Origin: Stenotrophomonas maltophilia | Lineage (GTDB): Bacteria; Pseudomonadota; Gammaproteobacteria; Xanthomonadales; Xanthomonadaceae | Direction of reading: 5' to 3' | Assembly: GCA_009912235.1 (NCBI GenBank) | Contig: WNDS01000004.1 | Location: forward strand, 1 to 64,000 | DNA length: 64,000 bases | Shown here: positions 17,686 to 24,319 of the stretch, one piece after another | Layout: each line of letters begins with the position of its first letter | Numbering within the stretch: position 1 is the first letter of the stretch | Translations under genes and position numbers: made by a program | Notes under the pieces: model-generated | What the model was told of the DNA's origin: nothing | The model's database searches: none | What the model saw: only the letters and a program-made list of their open reading frames with translations

Positions 17686-18209
17686 AGACCAAGTTCCTTC
17701 TCATCGCCGCGGCCTCGCTGGCCCTGGCAGCCTGTGCGACGGCACCCAAGCCGCTGCAGGGGCAGTTCAGCATGGTGTCCCCCCGCGATGCGGTTCCCAC
17801 CCAGCAGGTGGGCACGCCGGTGCGCTGGGGTGGCCGCATCATCGAAACCAAGCCGGGCCAGGGCGAGACCTGCTTCCAGCTGATCTCGCGCCCGCTCAAT
17901 GCCAGCGGCCGCCCGACCACCAGCTCGTCCGACGTCAGTGACGGCCGCTTCACCGCCTGCCGCGCCGGCTTCTACGACCCGGCCGTGTTCGAAGCCGGCC
18001 GTGACGTGACCTTCATCGGCAAGATCGCCGGCTACGAAAACACCCGCATCGGCGACTACGACTACCGCCTGCCGAAGCTGGCTGCCGACGTGATCTACCT
18101 GTGGCCGGAGCAGCGCCAGGTCGACGTGGTGCCCTACCCGTACGGTCCATGGGGTCCCGGCCCGTGGGGCCCGGGTCCGTGGGGCTACCGTGGCTGGGGC
18201 TGGTGGTAA
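17682..18209 (+). CDS. slp: Slp-family outer-membrane lipoprotein
   Basis: A 175-residue lipoprotein of the Slp (starvation-inducible) family. The signal peptide ends in the lipobox LALAAC, predicting lipidation of Cys19. The core carries the family pattern (GTPVRWGGRIIETKPGQGET, then VFEAGRDVTFIGKIAGYE). The tail is unusual: it is rich in Pro, Gly and Trp with GPWGPGPWG-like repeats and ends GYRGWGWW. The start overlaps the transglutaminase stop (ATGA), so it belongs to the moxR operon, and a strong terminator follows. Confidence 0.88.
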   Translation: MKTKFLLIAAASLALAACATAPKPLQGQFSMVSPRDAVPTQQVGTPVRWGGRIIETKPGQGETCFQLISRPLNASGRPTTSSSDVSDGRFTACRAGFYDPAVFEAGRDVTFIGKIAGYENTRIGDYDYRLPKLAADVIYLWPEQRQVDVVPYPYGPWGPGPWGPGPWGYRGWGWW

Positions 18210-18230
18210 TGCCAGCGCGCCATGCCTGAC

Positions 18231-18261
18231 GAAAAACGCCGCCCCCCCGGGCGGCGTTTTT
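18231..18261 (+). terminator. Terminator of the moxR-slp operon
   Basis: GAAAAACGCCGCCC pairs with GGGCGGCGTTTTT. It has T-runs on both strands, so it can also stop minus-strand transcription leaving the HIT gene. Confidence 0.88.
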
Positions 18262-18280
18262 CATGGGCGCCTGGCCGGCC

Positions 18281-18640
18281 TCAGTGCCCCGGCACGCCGA
18301 AGTGGCCCAGCGGCGCACCGGCCAGCAGGTGCAGGTGGATATGGAACACGGTCTGCCCGGCATGCTCGCGGCAGTTCATCACGATGCGGTAGCCGTCCTG
18401 CGCCAGGCCCTGCCCGCGCGCATACGCTGCCGCCGCCAGTGCCAGCTTGCCGATCAGGTGCGCCTGCGCCGGCTGCAGGTCATCCAGGGTCGGAATGATC
18501 TCGTTCTTCGGAATGAACAGCACATGCACCGGCGCCTGCGGCGCGATGTCCTTGAAGCCCAGCACGTCCTCGTCCTCGTAGACGATGGTGGCGGGAATCT
18601 CGCGGCGGATGATCTTGCTGAAAAGCGTCTTGTTGCTCAT
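18281..18640 (-). CDS. HIT-family nucleotide hydrolase
   Basis: A 119-residue histidine-triad protein (HinT-like) that hydrolyses adenosine phosphoramidate-type nucleotides. The catalytic triad motif HIHLHLLAG is at about residues 100-108, and the family start KIIRREIPATIVYEDE is present. The start at 18640 (MSNKTLFSKI) is chosen over an upstream ATG for family length. A monocistronic minus-strand gene facing the moxR operon terminator. Confidence 0.9.
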   Translation of the reverse strand: MSNKTLFSKIIRREIPATIVYEDEDVLGFKDIAPQAPVHVLFIPKNEIIPTLDDLQPAQAHLIGKLALAAAAYARGQGLAQDGYRIVMNCREHAGQTVFHIHLHLLAGAPLGHFGVPGH

Positions 18641-18715
18641 GGGTGCGCAGCCTTGGCGGGGTATCGCCTGCATTGTAGGCATGCGCCGCAGCGGCCGACC
18701 AAGGCCGGCGGGGAA

Positions 18716-19315
18716 TCAGTCGCGCACTTCGCTGCGTGTCCCGAAGGCATGCGACAACGTGCCGCGGTCGACGTACTCCAGTTCGCCACCGAGCGGCAGG
18801 CCCTGGGCCAGGCGGCTGGGGCGCACCTGCCCGGCGCGCGCCAGCTGCGCCAGGTAATGCGCGGTGGCTTCGCCTTCCACGGTGGCGCTGGTAGCGATGA
18901 TCAGTTCCTGCACCTCGCCTTCGGCCAGGCGCTGCTCCAGCTGCTCCAGGCCAAGCTGGCGCGGGCCGATGCCATCGAGCGGCGACAGGCGCCCCTGCAG
19001 CACGAAGTACACGCCGCGGAAACCGGTGGCGTTTTCAATGGCCAGGCGGTCGGCCGGCGATTCCACCACGCACAGCTGGCTGCGCTCGCGGCTGCTGTTG
19101 GCACAGGTCGGGCACAGGTCGGTTTCGCTGAAATCGCGGCACTGCTGGCAGTGGCCGATGCGTTCGATGGCCTGCGCCAGCACCTCGGCCAACCGTTGGC
19201 CGCCTTCGCGCTCGCGCTCAAGCAGGTGGTAGGCCATGCGCTGGGCCGTCTTCTGGCCCACGCCGGGCAGCACCCGCAGCGCATCGATCAGTTGTTCAAG
19301 CAGGGGTGCGGACAC
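18716..19315 (-). CDS. recR: Recombination protein RecR
   Basis: A 199-residue protein that helps RecO load RecA at gaps. The helix-hairpin-helix region is [20 protein letters not shown]; the zinc finger is [16 protein letters not shown] near residues 57-72; the Toprim part starts [14 protein letters not shown] and includes [11 protein letters not shown]. It follows dnaX and ybaB in the same direction, the classic dnaX-ybaB-recR order. Confidence 0.96.
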   Translation of the reverse strand: MSAPLLEQLIDALRVLPGVGQKTAQRMAYHLLEREREGGQRLAEVLAQAIERIGHCQQCRDFSETDLCPTCANSSRERSQLCVVESPADRLAIENATGFRGVYFVLQGRLSPLDGIGPRQLGLEQLEQRLAEGEVQELIIATSATVEGEATAHYLAQLARAGQVRPSRLAQGLPLGGELEYVDRGTLSHAFGTRSEVRD

Positions 19316-19331
19316 GGCGGCGGCTTTGTAG

Positions 19332-19378
19332 CGTCGAGCGTGCTCGACTGATGAGTGGAACCGTCGAGCGTGCTCGAC
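19332..19378. repeat. Two REP-like palindromes in direct repeat
   Basis: The 17-bp palindromic unit CGTCGAGCGTGCTCGAC occurs twice (19332-19348 and 19362-19378), the first preceded by GTAG. It lies in the 103-bp gap between ybaB and recR, so a transcript of the dnaX-ybaB-recR operon would contain two hairpins. Confidence 0.75.
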
Positions 19379-19418
19379 GCGACCGGGGCGCCTGCTGTTG
19401 CAGGCACCCCGTTGAAGA

Positions 19419-19718
19419 TCAGAACGGCAGCTTCATGCCCGGCGGCAGCTGCATGCCGGCGGTTGCCGAGCCCATCTTCGCCTTGGATTCGGTGTCGATA
19501 TTGTTCGATGCATCGTTGAACGCGGCGGCGATCAGGTCTTCCAGCATTTCCTGGTCGCTCAGCAGCGGCGGGTCGATGCGCACCTTGCGGCATTCCTTGC
19601 CACCGGTGAGGGTGACGCTGACCATGCCGCCACCGGCGGTGCCGGTCGCTTCGATCTTCGCGATTTCTTCTTGGGCCTTCTGCAGGTTTTCCTGCATCTT
19701 CTGGGCCTGCTGCATCAT
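19419..19718 (-). CDS. ybaB: YbaB/EbfC nucleoid-associated protein, 5' end disrupted by TAG
   Basis: A 99-residue YbaB/EbfC protein as written ([16 protein letters not shown]...), a small dimeric DNA-binding protein. The normal start would be the ATG at 19739, six nt after the dnaX stop: that frame reads MRGNIA, then TAG (19719-19721), then MMQQAQK. Related proteins have Gln at that position, so CAG has become TAG. No ribosome-binding site precedes the internal ATGs. The C terminus [14 protein letters not shown] matches the family. Either the base is a consensus error (106-residue protein) or the gene restarts inefficiently. Confidence 0.88.
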   Translation of the reverse strand: MMQQAQKMQENLQKAQEEIAKIEATGTAGGGMVSVTLTGGKECRKVRIDPPLLSDQEMLEDLIAAAFNDASNNIDTESKAKMGSATAGMQLPPGMKLPF

Positions 19719-19745
19719 CTAGGCGATATTGCCACGCATGTCGTC

Positions 19746-21797
19746 TTACTCATCAATGGGACGGATGGAATCGGAAACGACCCGGGCGCCGTGCTGCTGG
19801 ATAAGCACCTGCACTTCCGGATCGTCCATGAAAACGGCCTCGACGGCCTGCTGCCGCTCGCCACGCTGGCGGTCGGCACGTTCGTGCAGCGTTTCGGCCG
19901 GCACGTGGGCGGTTTCCACGAAGTCGACCACGACCTTCAGCGGCTGGCCCAGGGCCTTCTCGATCACTTCGGCCAGTGCCGCCAGCGCGCGCTCGGAACG
20001 CAGGTATTCAAATCCGGGCGACAAGCCCAGTTTCAAGACCCCGTGCTGGCACCCGATGAAGGCCGCGTTGGCCGCCAGCTGCCGCGACGGGCCGCTCAGG
20101 CCACTGCCTGCCACCAGTTCCAGCCAGTCCTCGGCGCTGGCCAGTTCACTGATCGGCGCGACTGCCGGCGACGGCGCGGTGCCGGCCTGCGGTGCGATGG
20201 CGATGCCCTCGGCGCGGAACGGGCGCGGCTCCGGCGCTGCCGGTACGGGTGCGGCGGCCGCAGCCGGCTCGTTCCTCGGCGCGGCCATGGCCGCGTCCGG
20301 GCCGGCCATTTCTGCGGCCAGCGCTTCGTCGCGATCGTCCATGTCGCCGGTCTTCCACGGCGGCAGGTCATCAGCGGCCGTGGGCGACGGCGGCGCCACG
20401 AGCGGCGCAGCAGCCTTCACCGGCGGCGGCGTGTCAGGTTCTTCCACCGGTACCGGCGCAGGGTCCGGCGTCGGGTCCGGGTCCGCGTCCGGGACAGGTT
20501 TGGGTTCCGGCTGGGGCTGCGGCGACGGCACCGGCTCGGGGGCCGGCGGCGGCGTCGGGCTGCTGGCGGTTGCGGTTTCGGCTTCAGTCACGACAGCGGC
20601 GGACGCAGCGAACGGCGCCGCATCGCGGCCGGCACCACCGGTGTCGCCGCCCTGCCCGCTGCCCGCACCGGCAGCGCCGTCCGGAGCAGCGTCGGGGGTG
20701 CGCGGCACCGACGGCACCGCAGCGGCCGGACGGAATGCCAGCATGCGCAGCACGGCCATCTCGAAGCCCGCACGCGGGCTCGGGGCCAGCGGCAGATCGC
20801 GGCGACCATTGAGCGCCATCTGGTACCACAGCTGCACCACTTCCGGGCGCAGGCGCGCGGCAAACGCAGCGGCATCCAGGCCTTCGGCGGCGGCCGCACC
20901 CGGCACCAGCTGCTGCACCTGGATACGGTGCAGGCCTTCGGCCAGGGCTTCCAGCACGCCATTCCAGTCCGGCGAGAACTCGGCCAGGGTCGACACCACC
21001 TGCAGCAGGCGCTGGCCATCACCGTCGGCCAGCGCTTCCAGCATCGCTGCCACCTGGTTACGGTCCACCGTGCCCAGCATGGTGCGCACCACGTCTTCGC
21101 GCAGCGCGCCACCGGCGTAGGCGATGGCCTGGTCCAGCAGCGACAGGCCGTCGCGCAGGCTGCCATCGGCGGCCTTGGCCAGCTGCACGATTGCCGTGCT
21201 GTCGGCCTCGATTTCCTCGGCGGCCAGGATGCGGGTCATCTGGCCCTGGATCTGGTCTTCGTCCAGGCGCTTGAGGTTGAACTGCAGGCAGCGGCTGAGC
21301 ACCGTGACCGGCAGCTTCTGCGGGTCGGTGGTGGCCAGCAGGAACTTCACGTGCTCCGGCGGTTCTTCCAGCGTCTTCAGCAGCGCGTTGAACGCCGCCT
21401 TGGAGAGCATGTGCACTTCGTCGATCAGGTAGACCTTGTACTTGCCACGCGAGGGCATGTACTGCGCGTTCTCGATCACCTCGCGCACGTCGTTCACGCC
21501 GGTGTTGGAGGCGGCGTCGATTTCCAGCAGGTCGATGTAGCGGCCGGCGTCGATGTCCAGGCAGGCCGCGCACTGGCCACACGGGTCGGCGCTGGTGCCC
21601 TGCTCGCAGTTCAGCGATTTGGCAAAGATGCGCGCAATGGTGGTCTTGCCCACGCCGCGGGTGCCGGTGAACAGGAACGCGTGGTGCACGCGGCCACTGT
21701 CCAGCGCATTGCTGAGGGCACGGACCACGTGTTCCTGGCCCACCAGCTCGGCAAAACGCTTCGGACGCCACTTGCGGGCAAGCACGAGATAGGACAT
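19746..21797 (-). CDS. dnaX: DNA polymerase III subunit gamma/tau
   Basis: A 683-residue clamp-loader ATPase. Walker A is FTGTRGVGKTT near residue 45; the zinc module is CGQCAACLDIDAG; Walker B/DEXX is YLIDEVHMLSK; the arginine-finger region is SRCLQFNLKR. Residues about 370-500 are a long Pro/Ala/Glu-rich linker before the C-terminal tau domain that contacts the polymerase. No A-rich slippery heptamer like that of E. coli was seen, so a short gamma product by frameshifting is not supported. It heads dnaX-ybaB-recR. Confidence 0.95.
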   Translation of the reverse strand: MSYLVLARKWRPKRFAELVGQEHVVRALSNALDSGRVHHAFLFTGTRGVGKTTIARIFAKSLNCEQGTSADPCGQCAACLDIDAGRYIDLLEIDAASNTGVNDVREVIENAQYMPSRGKYKVYLIDEVHMLSKAAFNALLKTLEEPPEHVKFLLATTDPQKLPVTVLSRCLQFNLKRLDEDQIQGQMTRILAAEEIEADSTAIVQLAKAADGSLRDGLSLLDQAIAYAGGALREDVVRTMLGTVDRNQVAAMLEALADGDGQRLLQVVSTLAEFSPDWNGVLEALAEGLHRIQVQQLVPGAAAAEGLDAAAFAARLRPEVVQLWYQMALNGRRDLPLAPSPRAGFEMAVLRMLAFRPAAAVPSVPRTPDAAPDGAAGAGSGQGGDTGGAGRDAAPFAASAAVVTEAETATASSPTPPPAPEPVPSPQPQPEPKPVPDADPDPTPDPAPVPVEEPDTPPPVKAAAPLVAPPSPTAADDLPPWKTGDMDDRDEALAAEMAGPDAAMAAPRNEPAAAAAPVPAAPEPRPFRAEGIAIAPQAGTAPSPAVAPISELASAEDWLELVAGSGLSGPSRQLAANAAFIGCQHGVLKLGLSPGFEYLRSERALAALAEVIEKALGQPLKVVVDFVETAHVPAETLHERADRQRGERQQAVEAVFMDDPEVQVLIQQHGARVVSDSIRPIDE

Positions 21798-21868
21798 CAG
21801 GCCACCGTCTTCATCGGATGCTCCATTGTGCCATGCCTGTCCACCCCCACCGGCCCCGCACGAAATGC

Positions 21869-21897
21869 TTGTGTCCTGACGCGGCGCCCGCTAGAAT
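21869..21897 (+). promoter_or_regulatory. Promoter of tRNA-Ser(GGA)
   Basis: TTGTGT and TAGAAT separated by 17 nt, about 40 nt upstream of the mature tRNA 5' end. Confidence 0.65.
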
Positions 21898-21936
21898 TTG
21901 CGGCCCTGCTGAGGCGTTTGCCGATGGCAGGGATCC

Positions 21937-22029
21937 GGAGAGGTGTCCGAGTGGTTGAAGGAGCACGCCTGGAAAGTGTGTAAGCGTCTAAACCGCGCTT
22001 CGGGGGTTCGAATCCCCCTCTCTCCGCCA
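21937..22029 (+). tRNA. tRNA-Ser (anticodon GGA)
   Basis: A 93-nt class II tRNA starting GGAGAGG and ending in encoded CCA, with a long variable arm. The anticodon loop CTGGAAA gives GGA, reading UCC and UCU. A clear terminator follows within 40 nt. Confidence 0.96.
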
Positions 22030-22040
22030 GATGAAAATGA

Positions 22041-22069
22041 AAAAGCCGCCCTCTGGGGCGGCTTTTTTG
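22041..22069 (+). terminator. Terminator after tRNA-Ser(GGA)
   Basis: AAAAGCCGCC pairs with GGCGGCTTTT around a short loop, followed by a T-run. Confidence 0.9.
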
Positions 22070-22235
22070 TTTGCCTGCGCCGCGCGATGCCTGCGTATGT
22101 CCCGGCTGGCGCCCGGTGCATACGCATTGTGGGTTGAATCGCCGTAGCAGGCTGCTCCAGCACCTTTCGCCAAAGCTGAACAAATCCTGAAAAATCGCTA
22201 TCGTAGGCGCCCGTCATCCCCGCCCGGCCCCTGCC

Positions 22236-23390
22236 ATGAGCTCGACCGATACCGCGCCCGCCCTGCCGGATGCCGTTGCAACCACGCCCGCCACCCCGCC
22301 GGTGGCACACGCGGCCCGTGACAACTGCCGGACCCGCCTGCACGGCCATTACTGCCACGCCTGCGGGCAGTCCGCGCACAACCCGCTCAAGCATGTCGGC
22401 TATGCCATCGAGGAAGTCTTCGAATCGTTCTGGCACCTGGACGGCCGCATCTTCCGCACGCTGCGCGACCTGCTGGTGCCAGGGCGCGTGGCGCGCAACT
22501 ACCTCAACGGCAACCGCGTCGGCTACGTGCAGCCGCTGCGCCTGTTCGTCATCCTTACGCTGTTCACCTTCTTCGTCGGCAAGCTCACCCTGCATGCCGA
22601 CGACTTCCGCCTGAACGGTGGCGACAACGATCTGTTCGCGCGCGCCACCACCGTCGAGCAGGTCGAATCGATCAGGGCCTCGCAGGTTGCCGCCTTCGAA
22701 CAGCAGCAGCGCAGCTCGCCCAGTGGCGCGGCCGCGTTCGCGATGGCCATGGCTGCGGTGAACACCGCTGCGGCGCAGCGCAGCGCCGAACTGCGGGGCG
22801 AGCCGGAACAGAACGTCGGCACGCACGGCACCTTCTTCGATTACAGCGTTGACGGCACCCCCTGGAACGCGGAGACCAACCCGGTGGCGGTGGCCGGCCT
22901 GCCGCAGTTCGCCAACAACTGGCTCAACCGCCGCCTGCAGAACGGCAAAGCCAACCTGCAGCGCATAGGCAACAAGACCGACCTGTACGTGCAGGCCATC
23001 CTCACCGCCCTGCCCGGCGCACTGTTCTTCCTGATGCCGGTGTTCGCACTGGTGCTGCGCATCGCATACGCATCGCGGCCGATGGGCTACCTGGAGCATC
23101 TGGTGGTGGCGCTGTACAGCCATGGCTGGCTGATGCTGGTACTGCTGGCCACCTTCCTGCTGGCCGGCATCAACACTGCGGTAGCCTCGCCGGTACTGCA
23201 CGCGATCAGCGGCTGGGTGTACACACTGCTGTGGGTGGCGGTGCCGCTGTATCTGCTGTGGATGCAGCAGCGCGTCTATGCCGGCAACAGGGCGCTGACG
23301 GTACTGCGCTATCTGCTGATCGGCGGCATCTACACCTTCCTGGTGAGTTTCGCCGTGCTGTATGCGGTGCTGGCAGGTGTGTCGGCGTAA
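22236..23390 (+). CDS. DUF3667 membrane protein
   Basis: A 384-residue protein with the DUF3667 N terminus: one short Cys-containing segment (NCRTRLHGHYCHACGQ, residues about 30-45) that looks like half of a zinc ribbon, then the conserved HLDGRIFRTLRDLLVPGRVARNYL. Membrane segments lie near residues 105-120, and four more run from about 245 to the C terminus. The soluble insert between them (about 120-245) is variable. Function is unknown for the family. It stands alone between tRNA-Ser and the guanidinium exporter. Confidence 0.82.
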   Translation: MSSTDTAPALPDAVATTPATPPVAHAARDNCRTRLHGHYCHACGQSAHNPLKHVGYAIEEVFESFWHLDGRIFRTLRDLLVPGRVARNYLNGNRVGYVQPLRLFVILTLFTFFVGKLTLHADDFRLNGGDNDLFARATTVEQVESIRASQVAAFEQQQRSSPSGAAAFAMAMAAVNTAAAQRSAELRGEPEQNVGTHGTFFDYSVDGTPWNAETNPVAVAGLPQFANNWLNRRLQNGKANLQRIGNKTDLYVQAILTALPGALFFLMPVFALVLRIAYASRPMGYLEHLVVALYSHGWLMLVLLATFLLAGINTAVASPVLHAISGWVYTLLWVAVPLYLLWMQQRVYAGNRALTVLRYLLIGGIYTFLVSFAVLYAVLAGVSA

Positions 23391-23494
23391 TCACCGCTAC
23401 GGCGCGCACGATATGCCGGCGGCTTGACGCACGCAGCGACGCGCTCACAGCACGCCAGCGTGCATGGTCTTGCCGTATCGCCGGCGATGGGAAC

Positions 23495-23514
23495 GGGGCG
23501 CCCGCAGGCGCCCC
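23495..23514. terminator. Hairpin between DUF3667 gene and gdx
   Basis: GGGGCGCC and GGCGCCCC flank a 4-nt loop between two convergent genes. No clear T-run follows, so it may be a weak bidirectional terminator. Confidence 0.45.
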
Positions 23515-23521
23515 ACCCACC

Positions 23522-23839
23522 TCAACTGCTCGACAGCTTCATCAGCGCCAGCCCGCTGACGATCAGCACCACCGCGCCGATGCGCATCGCACTGACCTGC
23601 TCGCCCAGGAACATGATGCTGACCACGAACGCCCCCACTGCGCCGATACCGGTCCAGATCGTATAGGCGATGCCCAGCGGCAAGGTACGCATGGCAATGG
23701 CCAGCAGCCAGAAACTGGCCGCCATGCCGACCAGCGTGATCAAGGTAGGAGTGAGGCGGCTGAAGCCATGCGATTGCTTCATCGCAACCGCCCAGACGAT
23801 TTCCAGCAGGCCAGCGAACAAGAGATAGATCCAGGCCAT
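23522..23839 (-). CDS. gdx: SMR-family guanidinium exporter Gdx (SugE)
   Basis: A 105-residue small multidrug resistance protein with four membrane helices. It carries the SugE/Gdx pattern rather than the EmrE pattern: LLEIVWAVAMKQSHGFS with the central Glu in helix 1 near residue 13, then PLGIAYTIWTGIGAVGA. Gdx proteins export guanidinium in exchange for protons as a dual-topology dimer. The start at 23839 has AGGAGG six nt upstream. A guanidine-II riboswitch sits directly upstream (23862-23910), which strongly supports guanidinium as the substrate. Confidence 0.92.
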   Translation of the reverse strand: MAWIYLLFAGLLEIVWAVAMKQSHGFSRLTPTLITLVGMAASFWLLAIAMRTLPLGIAYTIWTGIGAVGAFVVSIMFLGEQVSAMRIGAVVLIVSGLALMKLSSS

Positions 23840-23861
23840 GGCGGCCCTCCTTCTGGTAGGG

Positions 23862-23910
23862 CCAGGCCGTCCTGGACAGTCATTCCCGAAATGGGGGAGG
23901 CCGTTCCTCC
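23862..23910 (-). promoter_or_regulatory. Guanidine-II (mini-ykkC) riboswitch
   Basis: On the minus strand two hairpins are spaced by 20 nt. The first (23896-23910) is GGAGG-AACGG-CCTCC and the second (23862-23875) is CCAGG-ACGG-CCTGG. Both loops carry the ACGR signature that binds guanidinium in this class. The second hairpin ends about 10 nt before the AGGAGG ribosome-binding site of gdx, the position from which ligand-stabilised hairpins can expose the site. Seen: stems, loops and spacing. Known: the class controls sugE/gdx genes in proteobacteria. Confidence 0.88.
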
Positions 23911-24129
23911 AGAGCCGCGATTGTAGCAACGCAGCGCGTGCCCGGCCGCAGCGCGCGGCAGCAGGTTACAACCGGTTCAGTGCCTGCATCTGGCATCGGC
24001 GTGCCCGGGTGCGCTAGAATGCGCGCCTGCCGCCGGCCAGCCGGTGCGCAGTCCGGCTGTGGTCTCTGGCGCAACGCGCTGCTTCCCCTGATCCGCGAAT
24101 GGCCGCCCCTGGGGTGGCCAACGTCTCTA

Positions 24130-24241
24130 TGGTGGCCCCGTCGGTCCCTCGCGACGCTAGATCGAAAACTCCGCCAGGGCCGGAAGGCAGCAACGGTATC
24201 GATCGACGCGGGCGCCGAGGTCAGCCGGCGGGGCCACCGTC
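24130..24241 (+). ncRNA. ffs: Signal recognition particle RNA (4.5S)
   Basis: A gene of about 112 nt whose ends pair (GGTGGCCCC with GGGGCCACC). The apical core has the invariant SRP motif GGGCCGGAAGGCAGCAACGG, including the GGAA tetraloop and the asymmetric loop that binds Ffh. CTTTTCGG follows as a probable end signal. A TAGAAT element lies about 110 nt upstream (24015-24020) but without a convincing -35, so the exact promoter is uncertain. Confidence 0.92.
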
Positions 24242-24276
24242 TTTTCGGCACGGCCCCACCGCCCTCTCATCGCCGC

Positions 24277-24306
24277 CACCGGAAGCGCCCTGCGGCGCTC
24301 CCGGTG
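24277..24306 (-). terminator. Hairpin downstream of the autotransporter gene
   Basis: On the minus strand CACCGGGAGCGCC pairs almost perfectly with GGCGCTTCCGGTG 14 nt after the autotransporter stop. The T-run is poor. Confidence 0.55.
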
Positions 24307-24319
24307 CGACGCTGCCGGC

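Noticed and set aside
19746..21797. Programmed frameshift in dnaX producing gamma
   Set aside because: No A-rich slippery heptamer with a downstream hairpin was found; the frame is open for 683 codons.
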